Below, piece by piece: positions 1-5,591 of a stretch of DNA of 5,591 bases. Each line of letters starts with the position of its first letter. Position 1 is the first letter of the stretch. Under the pieces are notes generated by a model, which saw nothing but the letters and a program-made list of their open reading frames with translations, ran no database searches and was not told the origin of the DNA. Position numbers and translations under genes: made by a program. Origin of the DNA: Pseudomonadales bacterium (lineage in GTDB: Bacteria; Pseudomonadota; Gammaproteobacteria; Steroidobacterales; Steroidobacteraceae); contig JAGRJB010000223.1 in assembly GCA_020442965.1 (NCBI GenBank), positions 1-5,591 of the forward strand. Reading direction: 5' to 3'.

Positions 1-704
1 CCCAGCATCGCGGCCTCGGCCTCGATACCACCCACGCCCCAGCCCAGAATGCCGAGGCCATTGATCATGGTCGTATGCGAGTCGGTGCCGACGAGCGTGT
101 CCGGATACAGCTCATTCTGTCCGTCCGTGTCGTTGTGAAATACGACCCGCCCGAGGTACTCCAGGTTGACCTGGTGAACAATTCCGGTGTTAGGGGGAAC
201 TACTTTGAAATTACGGAACGCCGTCTGCCCCCAGCGCAGAAACGCGTAGCGTTCGCCATTGCGTTCGAATTCGATTTTGTTGTTAGCGGCAAGTGCTTGC
301 GGCGTACCGTACTCGTCGACCTGTACCGAGTGATCGATGACGAGTTCCGCGGGCGCCAACGGGTTCACCCGTTCTGGATCACCGCCAAGCTTTTGCACAG
401 CGTCGCGCATGGCCGCGAGATCGACGATGCAGGGCACGCCTGTGAAGTCCTGCATGATGACGCGCGCCGGCGTGAACGAAATTTCGTGCGAAGGAGCCGC
501 TTTCGCGTCCCAATTGAGAACGGCTTCGACGTCCTTGCGCGTGACGTTGATTCCGTCTTCGAAGCGCAACAGGTTCTCGAGAAGGATCTTGAGCGAGAAC
601 GGCAGCTTGGCTGCTTTCTCGGCGGGCAGCGCGGCAAGGCTCCAGTAGTCGTACGATTTGCCACCAACGTTGAGTTTGGAGCGTGCCTTGAAGCTGTCCG
701 TCAT
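1..704 (-). CDS. acnA: Aconitate hydratase A, N-terminal part (cut by the left window edge)
   Basis: Aconitase A interconverts citrate and isocitrate in the TCA cycle using a [4Fe-4S] cluster and acts in the cytoplasm. The first 234 residues are visible, about a quarter of a family member of roughly 890 residues. Recognisable blocks are [11 protein letters not shown] (81-91), DHSVQVD (124-130), [13 protein letters not shown] (173-185), [10 protein letters not shown] (207-216) and [14 protein letters not shown] (221-234). The cluster-binding cysteines lie beyond the edge. The N-terminus ([20 protein letters not shown]) fits AcnA rather than AcnB or the methylcitrate dehydratase AcnD. The ATG start is preceded by GGGAG with a 5-nt spacer. 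One small deviation is PPNTGIV where E. coli AcnA has PPGTGIC. The gene is last in the visible minus-strand series, 65 nt after mnmA, and has its own likely promoter. Identity is very secure. Confidence 0.96.
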   Translation of the reverse strand, partial: MTDSFKARSKLNVGGKSYDYWSLAALPAEKAAKLPFSLKILLENLLRFEDGINVTRKDVEAVLNWDAKAAPSHEISFTPARVIMQDFTGVPCIVDLAAMRDAVQKLGGDPERVNPLAPAELVIDHSVQVDEYGTPQALAANNKIEFERNGERYAFLRWGQTAFRNFKVVPPNTGIVHQVNLEYLGRVVFHNDTDGQNELYPDTLVGTDSHTTMINGLGILGWGVGGIEAEAAML

Positions 705-709
705 GATGT

Positions 710-714
710 CTCCC
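710..714 (-). promoter_or_regulatory. Ribosome binding site of acnA
   Basis: GGGAG on the minus strand, with five bases (ACATC) before the acnA ATG. It is the only clear Shine-Dalgarno sequence in the window and supports the start at 704. Confidence 0.7.
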
Positions 715-736
715 AATAAGCAATAGCCAACAGGCC

Positions 737-766
737 ATTATAACTGTGCGACGTGTGGCGGCCCAA
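737..766 (-). promoter_or_regulatory. Likely sigma-70 promoter of acnA
   Basis: On the minus strand the mnmA-acnA gap contains a perfect TATAAT (742 to 737). A weak -35 candidate, TTGGGC (766 to 761), lies 18 bp upstream and matches consensus only in TTG. Transcription would start near 730, giving a leader of about 26 nt that includes the GGGAG ribosome binding site. The spacing fits a real promoter, and acnA could then be expressed separately from mnmA. The -10 is seen directly. Its activity is inferred. Confidence 0.6.
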
Positions 767-769
767 ATT

Positions 770-1888
770 TCACGCGGGAAGTACGGCATCGATGACGCCA
801 CCGCCCAGACAACGAACGCCATCGTAGAGCACTGCGAATTGGCCCGGCGTCACCGCACGTTGCGGAACGGCGAACTTCAGCTGCACATCCCCGCGATTGC
901 CGAGAGTGACCGCGCACGCCTGATCGGATTGGCGATGCCGTACTTTCGCGCCTGCCTGAAACGGTGCGGTGGGCATTGCGGCGAGCCAGTGAAAATCTGT
1001 CGCGTTGAGCGCAGCGCTGGCGAGCCGCGGGTGATCGTGACCTTGTACGACGATCAGGGCGTTGCGGCTCTGGTCTTTGTGTGCGACGAACCAGGCCTGT
1101 TCCGGCTTGCCAGCCTGGCCACCGATCGCGAGGCCACTGCGCTGTCCGAGCGTATAGAACGCAAGACCGCGATGGGTCCCGAGCACCTCGTCCCGATCAG
1201 AGAGTATCGGTCCTGGCGAATCGCTCAGGTAGGCGCCGAGGAATTCCCGGAACGGCCGCTCGCCGATAAAGCAGATCCCGGTGCTATCGGGTTTGTCGAA
1301 CACCGGCAGCCCCGCAGCGCGTGCAAGGGCACGCACTTCCGCTTTGCTCAGCTCGCCGAGCGGGAACAGCACCCGTTCAAACTGTTCGCGCGGCACAGCG
1401 TGCAGGAAATAGGACTGATCCTTGCTGGTGTCGGTCGCCTTGAGCAATGCGATGCCGTCCGCCCGATACTCCAGGCGCGCGTAGTGGCCAGTGGCGAACC
1501 GATCGGCGCCAAGGCGCGCGGCGTAGGCGAGACAGACCCCAAACTTGATCTCACGATTGCACAGGACGTCCGGATTCGGCGTGCGACCGGCGCGGGACTC
1601 GTCCAGAAAATACTCGAAGACCCGCTGGCGGTACGTGGCCGCAAAGCTCACGACATGCAGCGGGATCGCAAGCTCCGCAGCCGTCGCCCGGGCGTCCTGC
1701 AAATCGCGCGCGGTGGTGCAGTAGCCGTCCTCGTCGTCCTCCCAGTTGCTCATGAAGAGCCCCTGCACGTCGTAACCGGCGCGCTGCAAGAGCAGGGCGG
1801 CCACCGCAGAATCGACGCCGCCGGACATGCCGACTACGACGCGCGCTTGCGATGGTGGAGATTGTTTCAATGCGGCCACGGGCGTCAT
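770..1888 (-). CDS. mnmA: tRNA-specific 2-thiouridylase MnmA
   Basis: MnmA puts sulfur on C2 of the wobble uridine (U34) of tRNAs for Lys, Glu and Gln. It activates the base with ATP and takes sulfur relayed by the Tus proteins in enterics or from a cysteine desulfurase. The protein has 372 residues (E. coli 368). The N-terminal PP-loop ATPase motif SGGVDS is at 22-27. The two catalytic cysteines are C110 in NPDVLCN and C206 in DSTGICFIGER. Other family blocks are ATGHYARL (132-139), DTSKDQSYFL (153-162) and a C-terminal region with TLGQRSGLAIGG and VTPGQFAVLYDG. The reading frame stays open upstream to 2101, but the ATG at 1888 gives the normal short lead before VVVGMSGG, and the upstream extension overlaps nudJ. 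No good Shine-Dalgarno precedes it, so translation may depend on the upstream gene. It lies 40 nt after nudJ, the same order as in E. coli. Confidence 0.97.
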   Translation of the reverse strand: MTPVAALKQSPPSQARVVVGMSGGVDSAVAALLLQRAGYDVQGLFMSNWEDDEDGYCTTARDLQDARATAAELAIPLHVVSFAATYRQRVFEYFLDESRAGRTPNPDVLCNREIKFGVCLAYAARLGADRFATGHYARLEYRADGIALLKATDTSKDQSYFLHAVPREQFERVLFPLGELSKAEVRALARAAGLPVFDKPDSTGICFIGERPFREFLGAYLSDSPGPILSDRDEVLGTHRGLAFYTLGQRSGLAIGGQAGKPEQAWFVAHKDQSRNALIVVQGHDHPRLASAALNATDFHWLAAMPTAPFQAGAKVRHRQSDQACAVTLGNRGDVQLKFAVPQRAVTPGQFAVLYDGVRCLGGGVIDAVLPA

Positions 1889-1928
1889 TGTAACGCCGCG
1901 CTGGCAATCGGCCGCCAAGACCAGTGCT

Positions 1929-2426
1929 CTAGAAACTGACGACCGAGCGCACGTGACTGGCCGAATCGAGATCGAGATACTGCACGCTCTCGAGCGGACT
2001 GCGCATGCCAGACTCGTAGTCTGACAGAGCCCGCAGGACCAGCGGCGAGCGCAATCTCGCCGCGGCGTGGTGCAGTTCGTCGCGTGACATCCAGAGCGCA
2101 CGCTCGATGCCGGTGTCGAGCGCCCGCCGACAGTCGGGTCCCGCGACCGATCCGGCGAAGTTGAAACGCAGGCTCGAGTGTCCTGTCGCAGGATCGCGCA
2201 TCAGATAAGTGCAAACAAGATAGTTCGGTTCGAAGGCGTAAGCGCTCTCTTCGAGCGTCTCGCGCATGATCGCCTCGAGCAGCGTCTCGCGATCTTCGAC
2301 ATGGCCGCCGGGCTGGGTGATCACAAGCCGGCCGCGAATGCGTTCTTCGATCACGAGGTATTTTCCGTCGCGCTCGGCGATTGCGGCAACGGTAATCGTT
2401 GGTCTAAGGTCTGCTCGTCGGGACAT
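1929..2426 (-). CDS. nudJ: Nudix hydrolase, NudJ-like phosphatase
   Basis: A 165-residue Nudix protein. E. coli NudJ (153 residues) hydrolyses nucleoside tri- and diphosphates and hydroxymethylpyrimidine pyrophosphate, so a nucleotide or thiamin-precursor phosphatase role is likely but inferred. The start ITVAAIAERDGKYLVIEE (11-28), QPGGHVE (38-44) and the end RSPLV-x8-YESGMRSPLE follow E. coli NudJ closely, which separates it from general Nudix proteins. The Nudix box spans 41-63 and keeps G41, E47, R55, E56, E59 and E60, the residues used for metal binding and catalysis. Two positions differ from the consensus: Thr57 where a bulky aliphatic residue is usual, and Ala62 where glycine is usual. 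It begins 17 nt after the stop of the upstream gene and sits directly before mnmA, as in E. coli. The ribosome binding site is weak. Confidence 0.9.
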   Translation of the reverse strand: MSRRADLRPTITVAAIAERDGKYLVIEERIRGRLVITQPGGHVEDRETLLEAIMRETLEESAYAFEPNYLVCTYLMRDPATGHSSLRFNFAGSVAGPDCRRALDTGIERALWMSRDELHHAAARLRSPLVLRALSDYESGMRSPLESVQYLDLDSASHVRSVVSF

Positions 2427-2443
2427 CGGCGTTATCGCTCGGA

Positions 2444-3016
2444 CTAACGAGTCGCGCTGCGCAGGGACAGCTCAGGTTCGCTACTCATCCAGGCGCTGTC
2501 GAACTCAGCCAGGTGCATTCTGGCGACCGGCGAATTGTCGTAATCGGCGACGCCGTCCCACGAATCAGAATGGACCCGATACACGAGCGCGCGATCGTCA
2601 GCGATTACGTAGGCGGCGGCGTGTTGCTGGTTGAGGGATCCGGCGGGACGCATTTCGATGTAGCTCGTGAGACGGCGGCTCATCGCGAGAAAACGATGTT
2701 GCTCCCGGCCGAACTCGGGATTGATGCCGATCAGCACCCGAACTTTCGCGAAGCGTCGCGCCAGAACGAAGCGTTTGACGATCTCGAGGAATTCGGTTTG
2801 ATCGTACAGCTCGGGTTCGAGATCCGGGGTATAGATCGAGAGTAAACGCCGCGCTGTGCCAGCGACCTTGTTGACCGAGGCGCGCAGTTCATCGAGGGAC
2901 GTCACAATTTCAACCGTACCGTCGGCACGTTCGCGCGGCACAACGGGCATCTGCGGCTGCGTTGCCGCAGCAGCTGCCTGAGTGAGTATCCCGAGTTCGA
3001 ACTCCCCGCTGGCCAT
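2444..3016 (-). CDS. Protein of unknown function, resembles the C-terminal domain of some GNAT acetyltransferases (DUF7931-like)
   Basis: A predicted 190-residue soluble protein with no signal peptide or membrane segment. Residues 1-30 are Ala/Gln-rich and probably disordered. From about 35 a folded domain is suggested: VEIVTSLDELRASVNKVAGTARRLLSIYTPDL (35-66), then KVRVLIGINPEFGREQHRFLAMSRRLTSYIEMR (91-123), then H132, an AYVIADDRALVYR strand pair, DGVADY and a closing AEFDSAWMSSEPE. From memory this pattern matches the domain called DUF7931, found at the C-terminus of proteobacterial GNAT acetyltransferases, in a layout loosely like a phospholipase D half-domain. No GNAT domain is present and no HxK motif is seen. 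Function is unknown. The start is uncertain: an in-frame ATG at 3073 would add 19 Arg-rich residues, but the ATG at 3016 has a weak GAAG before it and better coding character after it. It is followed 17 nt later by nudJ. Confidence 0.75.
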   Translation of the reverse strand: MASGEFELGILTQAAAAATQPQMPVVPRERADGTVEIVTSLDELRASVNKVAGTARRLLSIYTPDLEPELYDQTEFLEIVKRFVLARRFAKVRVLIGINPEFGREQHRFLAMSRRLTSYIEMRPAGSLNQQHAAAYVIADDRALVYRVHSDSWDGVADYDNSPVARMHLAEFDSAWMSSEPELSLRSATR

Positions 3017-3182
3017 CTTGGCTTCAAGATCCCTGTGCCGACTGCGCGGCGACCCCCGCGCGGCAGGCAACATAAACCCGACGTCTGTCGGTAGATGCGC
3101 GCTAGATCACGAATGGCGAGCCCGATTGTCGCATTGCGGACGAAAACGAGCCACAGGTCGCAGTTGTGGGGGAACTCCCGCG
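3017..3182. other. Gap between purB and the unknown-function gene
   Basis: This 166-nt stretch has no recognisable gene. If the downstream gene starts at 3073 instead of 3016, the gap shrinks to 109 nt. It holds a small perfect inverted repeat (3078-3091) and a GGGA/TCCC micro-palindrome just after the purB stop (3169-3178). I found no convincing promoter and no terminator with a U-tract, so read-through from purB is possible. Confidence 0.5.
3078..3091. repeat. Small inverted repeat (5-bp arms, 4-nt loop)
   Basis: CCGAC, GTCT, GTCGG form a perfect 5-bp stem with a 4-nt loop. On the minus strand it sits about 60 nt before the preferred start of the downstream gene, and 5 nt before the alternative start at 3073. 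No T-run follows, so it is not a typical intrinsic terminator. It may be chance in GC-rich DNA. Confidence 0.3.
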
Positions 3183-4547
3183 CTAAATCGCGCGCGCCAG
3201 CGCCGCGGCCAACCCGACATAATCTGCCGGGCGCATGCCTGCGAGTCGCTGGCGCTCGGTCGGCGGCAGCGGCAGGCTGGCAATGAATTCGTCGAGCATC
3301 GCGGCATCGATGCGCCGACCGCGCGTAAACGCTTTGAGTGTTTCGTACCCGTTCGGTACGCCTGCGGCCCGCAGCACGGTTTGGATTGCTTCACCCAGAA
3401 CCTCGTGCGCGCCCGCGAGGTCGGCATCGATGCGCTCGACATCCGCCTCGATCTTGCTGAGCCCGCTGGCGAATGAGGCCCAAGCGATCTGTGTATGCGC
3501 CAATGCGACGCCGACGTTGCGCAAGACCGTGGAGTCGGTGAGATCGCGCTGCCAGCGCGACACGGGCAACTTGTCGGCGAAGTGCCGCAGCAGGGCGTTC
3601 GCGACGCCGAGGTTGCCCTCGGCATTCTCGAAGTTGATCGGATTTACTTTGTGCGGCATGGTGGATGAACCCACCTCGCCGGCGATTGCGCGCTGGCGAA
3701 GGTAGCCGAGCGACACGTAGCCCCAGATATCGCGTGCGAGATCGATCAGCACGACATTCGCAGCGGCGAGTGCATCGGCGTATTCGGCTACGCAGTCGTG
3801 CGGCTCAATCTGCGTCGTGTATTCGTTCCACCCGAGGCCTAACGATTCGACCAGACGGCGACTGACGCCACGCCAATCAACCTCCGGGAATGCTGCGACC
3901 TGGGCGTTGTAATTGCCCACCGCGCCGTTCCACTTGCCGAGCAGCTCGACCGATCGCCAGCGACGGTGCGCGCGCTCGAGACGAGCGACGACATTGGCGA
4001 ATTCTTTGCCCAGGGTCGTGGGACTGGCTGTCTGCCCATGCGTCCGTGCGAGCATCGCGACGTCAGCATAGTTGTGAGCCAGCGCGCGCAGCGTGGTGAT
4101 CAGCTGCTCGAGTCGATCGAGCATCGCCGTGCGCGCCCGGTAAAGCATCTTGGCGTAGGCGAGATTGTTGATGTCCTCGGAAGTGCAGCCGAAATGCACG
4201 AGTTCAAGCACCGCTGGGCCGGCCCCAGCTTGCTCGAGCTGATCCCGCACGTAGTACTCGACCGCCTTCACGTCGTGATTTATCCGGCGCTCGATCGCCT
4301 TGACTTCGAGCGCCGCCGCGGTATCGGGGTCCGTCGCCATCGCGCGAGCGCGATCAATGACAGTGGGAGCGAGCGGCGCACGTAACACCTGCGGTACTTC
4401 GGTGGTGAGCGCAAGGAGCCAGGCGGCTTCGACGCGAATTCGTTCGCGTATCAGCGCGCCTTCACTCATGAACTGCCGCAAGCTATCGGCAGCTTGCGCG
4501 TAGCGGCCATCAACCGGTGAGAGCGCTGTCAGAGAATCGAGGTCCAT
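3183..4547 (-). CDS. purB: Adenylosuccinate lyase
   Basis: PurB cleaves SAICAR to AICAR and adenylosuccinate to AMP, releasing fumarate in both purine-synthesis steps. It belongs to the fumarase/aspartase superfamily and acts in the cytoplasm as a homotetramer. The 454 residues match the E. coli type (456) closely from SLTALSPVDGRY (5-16) onward. Blocks are RINHDVKAVEYYV (88-100), HFGCTSEDINNL (118-129), ARTHGQ with the catalytic H170 (167-172), NGAVGNYNAQVAAFPEVDW (207-225), YTTQIEPHD (243-251) and the serine loop GSSTMPHKVNP (293-303). KLPVSRWQRDLTDSTVLRN follows. An in-frame ATG at 4577 would add ten residues (MCDSSKAARP), but the 4547 start matches the E. coli N-terminus and fits the likely promoter. 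No strong Shine-Dalgarno is seen. It is divergent from fumC. In E. coli hflD lies between mnmA and purB; here that gene is absent. Confidence 0.98.
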   Translation of the reverse strand: MDLDSLTALSPVDGRYAQAADSLRQFMSEGALIRERIRVEAAWLLALTTEVPQVLRAPLAPTVIDRARAMATDPDTAAALEVKAIERRINHDVKAVEYYVRDQLEQAGAGPAVLELVHFGCTSEDINNLAYAKMLYRARTAMLDRLEQLITTLRALAHNYADVAMLARTHGQTASPTTLGKEFANVVARLERAHRRWRSVELLGKWNGAVGNYNAQVAAFPEVDWRGVSRRLVESLGLGWNEYTTQIEPHDCVAEYADALAAANVVLIDLARDIWGYVSLGYLRQRAIAGEVGSSTMPHKVNPINFENAEGNLGVANALLRHFADKLPVSRWQRDLTDSTVLRNVGVALAHTQIAWASFASGLSKIEADVERIDADLAGAHEVLGEAIQTVLRAAGVPNGYETLKAFTRGRRIDAAMLDEFIASLPLPPTERQRLAGMRPADYVGLAAALARAI

Positions 4548-4561
4548 GGGGCGGGCTGCTT

Positions 4562-4570
4562 TGCTAGAAT
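4562..4570 (+). promoter_or_regulatory. Possible extended -10 promoter for fumC
   Basis: TGCTAGAAT is an extended -10 (TGn plus TAGAAT, five of six matches to TATAAT). No good -35 is found at 16-18 bp, which extended -10 promoters can tolerate. Transcription would begin near 4576, about 63 nt before the preferred fumC ATG. It faces the purB side and overlaps the expected purB transcription start. This is a motif match only. Confidence 0.4.
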
Positions 4571-4575
4571 CGCAC

Positions 4576-4581
4576 ATGATA
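4576..4581 (-). promoter_or_regulatory. Possible -10 box for purB
   Basis: TATCAT on the minus strand (five of six matches to TATAAT) would start transcription near 4569, giving a leader of about 22 nt before the purB ATG at 4547. No clear -35 is seen. If real, the transcript would exclude the alternative purB ATG at 4577. It lies only 5 bp from the fumC -10 candidate on the other strand. Confidence 0.3.
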
Positions 4582-4638
4582 GCGCAGGCCCAGCCCAAAC
4601 GGCTTGCATCCCGTTTCGAGCAGCGTTCCTCAATTGCC

Positions 4639-5591
4639 ATGTCCAACGTCCACTCCAGAATCGAACGCGACAGCATGGGCGAGATTGCCGTCCCGGCCGA
4701 TGCCTTGTGGGGCGCGCAGACACAAAGGGCGGTCGACAATTTCTTGCTGGGCGGCGGACCGATGCCACGCGAATTCATCGCGGCGCTCGGGCTCATCAAG
4801 CAGGCTGCCGCGATTGCTAACGAATCACTCGGTTTGTTACCCCCGGCGATGGGCGCGGCGATAGCACAGGCGGCGAGTGCGGTCGCCGCGGGCAAGCACG
4901 ATCGCGAGTTTCCCGTCGATGTATTTCAAACGGGCAGCGGTACCAGTTCGAACATGAACGCCAACGAGGTGGTCGCGCATCTCGCAGGCAAGATCCTGGG
5001 CGATACGGTGCACCCTAACGACCAAGTCAATCTGGGGCAAAGCAGCAACGACGTGGTGCCGACCGCCATTCACGTGAGCGTGACCCGGCAGTGGCAGCTG
5101 GATTTGCAGCCCGCACTGCAAGCACTGATTTCGACGCTGGCCGCACGCGAGGCGGAGTTGGCTGGTCTCACCAAGACCGGTCGCACGCATCTGATGGACG
5201 CCATGCCCATCACGTTTGCGCAGGAGTTGTCGGGCTGGCGCGCGGCGCTCGAAGCGACGGTGACGCGCTTCAGCGTATCCGCCGAGCACTTGCTGCAATT
5301 GGCACAGGGCGGCACGGCAGTCGGTACGGGGATCAATTGCCACGCCGAATTTCCGCAGCGCTTCTGTGCCGAGTTGCAGCGCATCACGGGACTGGCTTTC
5401 GTGCCCGCACCTAACTACTTTGCCGCGCTGTCATCGCAGGGCGCCAGTCTCGAGTGGTCCGCCAACGTTCGCACGCTCGCCGTCGCGCTGCTCAAGATCA
5501 GCAATGATCTGCGTTGGATGAACAGCGGTCCGCTGGCGGGCATCGGCGAGATCGAACTGCCGGCGTTGCAGCCTGGCAGCAGCATCATGCC
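4639..5591 (+). CDS. fumC: Class II fumarate hydratase, N-terminal two thirds (cut by the right window edge)
   Basis: FumC reversibly hydrates fumarate to L-malate in the TCA cycle. It is the oxygen-stable, iron-free homotetrameric fumarase. The visible 317 residues cover about two thirds of a roughly 465-residue family member. Blocks in order are RIERDSMGEIAVPADALWGAQTQRA (8-31 region), FQTGSGTSSNMNANEV (96-111), VHPNDQVNLGQSSNDVVPTA (124-143), GRTHLMDA with catalytic H184 (181-188), GGTAVGTGIN (224-233) and the serine loop GSSIMP (313-318) where the sequence ends. It lacks the short insert seen in E. coli FumC before VHPND. The conserved match begins at the ATG at 4639. An in-frame ATG at 4576 would add 21 residues, but the likely transcription start falls there. 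Neither start has a good Shine-Dalgarno. It is divergent from purB with a 91-nt gap. The related lyases aspartase and argininosuccinate lyase are less likely given the GTGSSS/VHPND motif set. Confidence 0.96.
   Translation, partial: MSNVHSRIERDSMGEIAVPADALWGAQTQRAVDNFLLGGGPMPREFIAALGLIKQAAAIANESLGLLPPAMGAAIAQAASAVAAGKHDREFPVDVFQTGSGTSSNMNANEVVAHLAGKILGDTVHPNDQVNLGQSSNDVVPTAIHVSVTRQWQLDLQPALQALISTLAAREAELAGLTKTGRTHLMDAMPITFAQELSGWRAALEATVTRFSVSAEHLLQLAQGGTAVGTGINCHAEFPQRFCAELQRITGLAFVPAPNYFAALSSQGASLEWSANVRTLAVALLKISNDLRWMNSGPLAGIGEIELPALQPGSSIM

Noticed and set aside
75..719. Long plus-strand ORF of 214 codons over acnA
   Set aside because: It is antisense to the clearly recognisable aconitase and shows no family resemblance. 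Long open antisense frames are expected in GC-rich DNA.
1887..1892. TACAAT on the minus strand as a -10 box for mnmA
   Set aside because: It overlaps the mnmA ATG, so a transcript from it would start inside the coding region. It is likely chance.
746..1939. Plus-strand ORF of 397 codons
   Set aside because: It lies entirely opposite mnmA and is a shadow of that gene's codon bias. Its translation has no recognisable domain.
3078..3091. Hairpin as an intrinsic terminator of purB
   Set aside because: The stem has only five base pairs and no T-run follows on the minus strand.
3235..4503. Several plus-strand ORFs of 67 to 156 codons opposite purB
   Set aside because: All are out-of-phase shadows of purB with no recognisable motifs or ribosome binding sites.
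4548..4895. Upstream extension of the purB reading frame to 4895
   Set aside because: The extension runs antisense to the fumC coding region and has no match to PurB, whose family start is at 4547.

Overview
This window is ordinary, high-GC bacterial core genome. It looks chromosomal and comes most likely from a non-enteric gammaproteobacterium. The gene set nudJ, mnmA, purB is the same neighbourhood found in Escherichia coli (nudJ-mnmA-hflD-purB), and the PurB and NudJ proteins follow the E. coli sequences closely along their length. Species cannot be named from this window. Coding density is very high. I see no mobile elements, CRISPR arrays, tRNA or rRNA genes, or phage genes.

Layout. Five genes lie on the minus strand and read from right to left: purB (adenylosuccinate lyase, 4547 to 3183), a 190-residue protein with an uncharacterised domain (3016 to 2444), nudJ (Nudix phosphatase, 2426 to 1929), mnmA (tRNA 2-thiouridylase, 1888 to 770) and acnA (aconitase, from 704 off the left edge). 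Gaps of 17 and 40 nt suggest that the uncharacterised gene, nudJ and mnmA are co-transcribed. About 166 nt separate purB from the uncharacterised gene. The 65-nt gap before acnA holds a consensus -10 box and a good ribosome binding site, so acnA probably has its own promoter. On the plus strand only fumC (class II fumarase) is present. It starts at 4639 and runs off the right edge, divergent from purB across a 91-nt gap with -10-like boxes on both strands.

How the genes fit together. PurB acts twice in purine synthesis and releases fumarate each time. FumC hydrates fumarate to malate, so the divergent pair joins a fumarate producer to a fumarate consumer. AcnA adds a second TCA-cycle step. 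NudJ and MnmA are housekeeping functions in nucleotide/cofactor hydrolysis and tRNA wobble modification.

No evidence of a new biological system was found. The points most worth a second look are the small protein of unknown function standing between purB and nudJ, the missing hflD, the degenerate Nudix box, and the compact purB/fumC divergent promoter.
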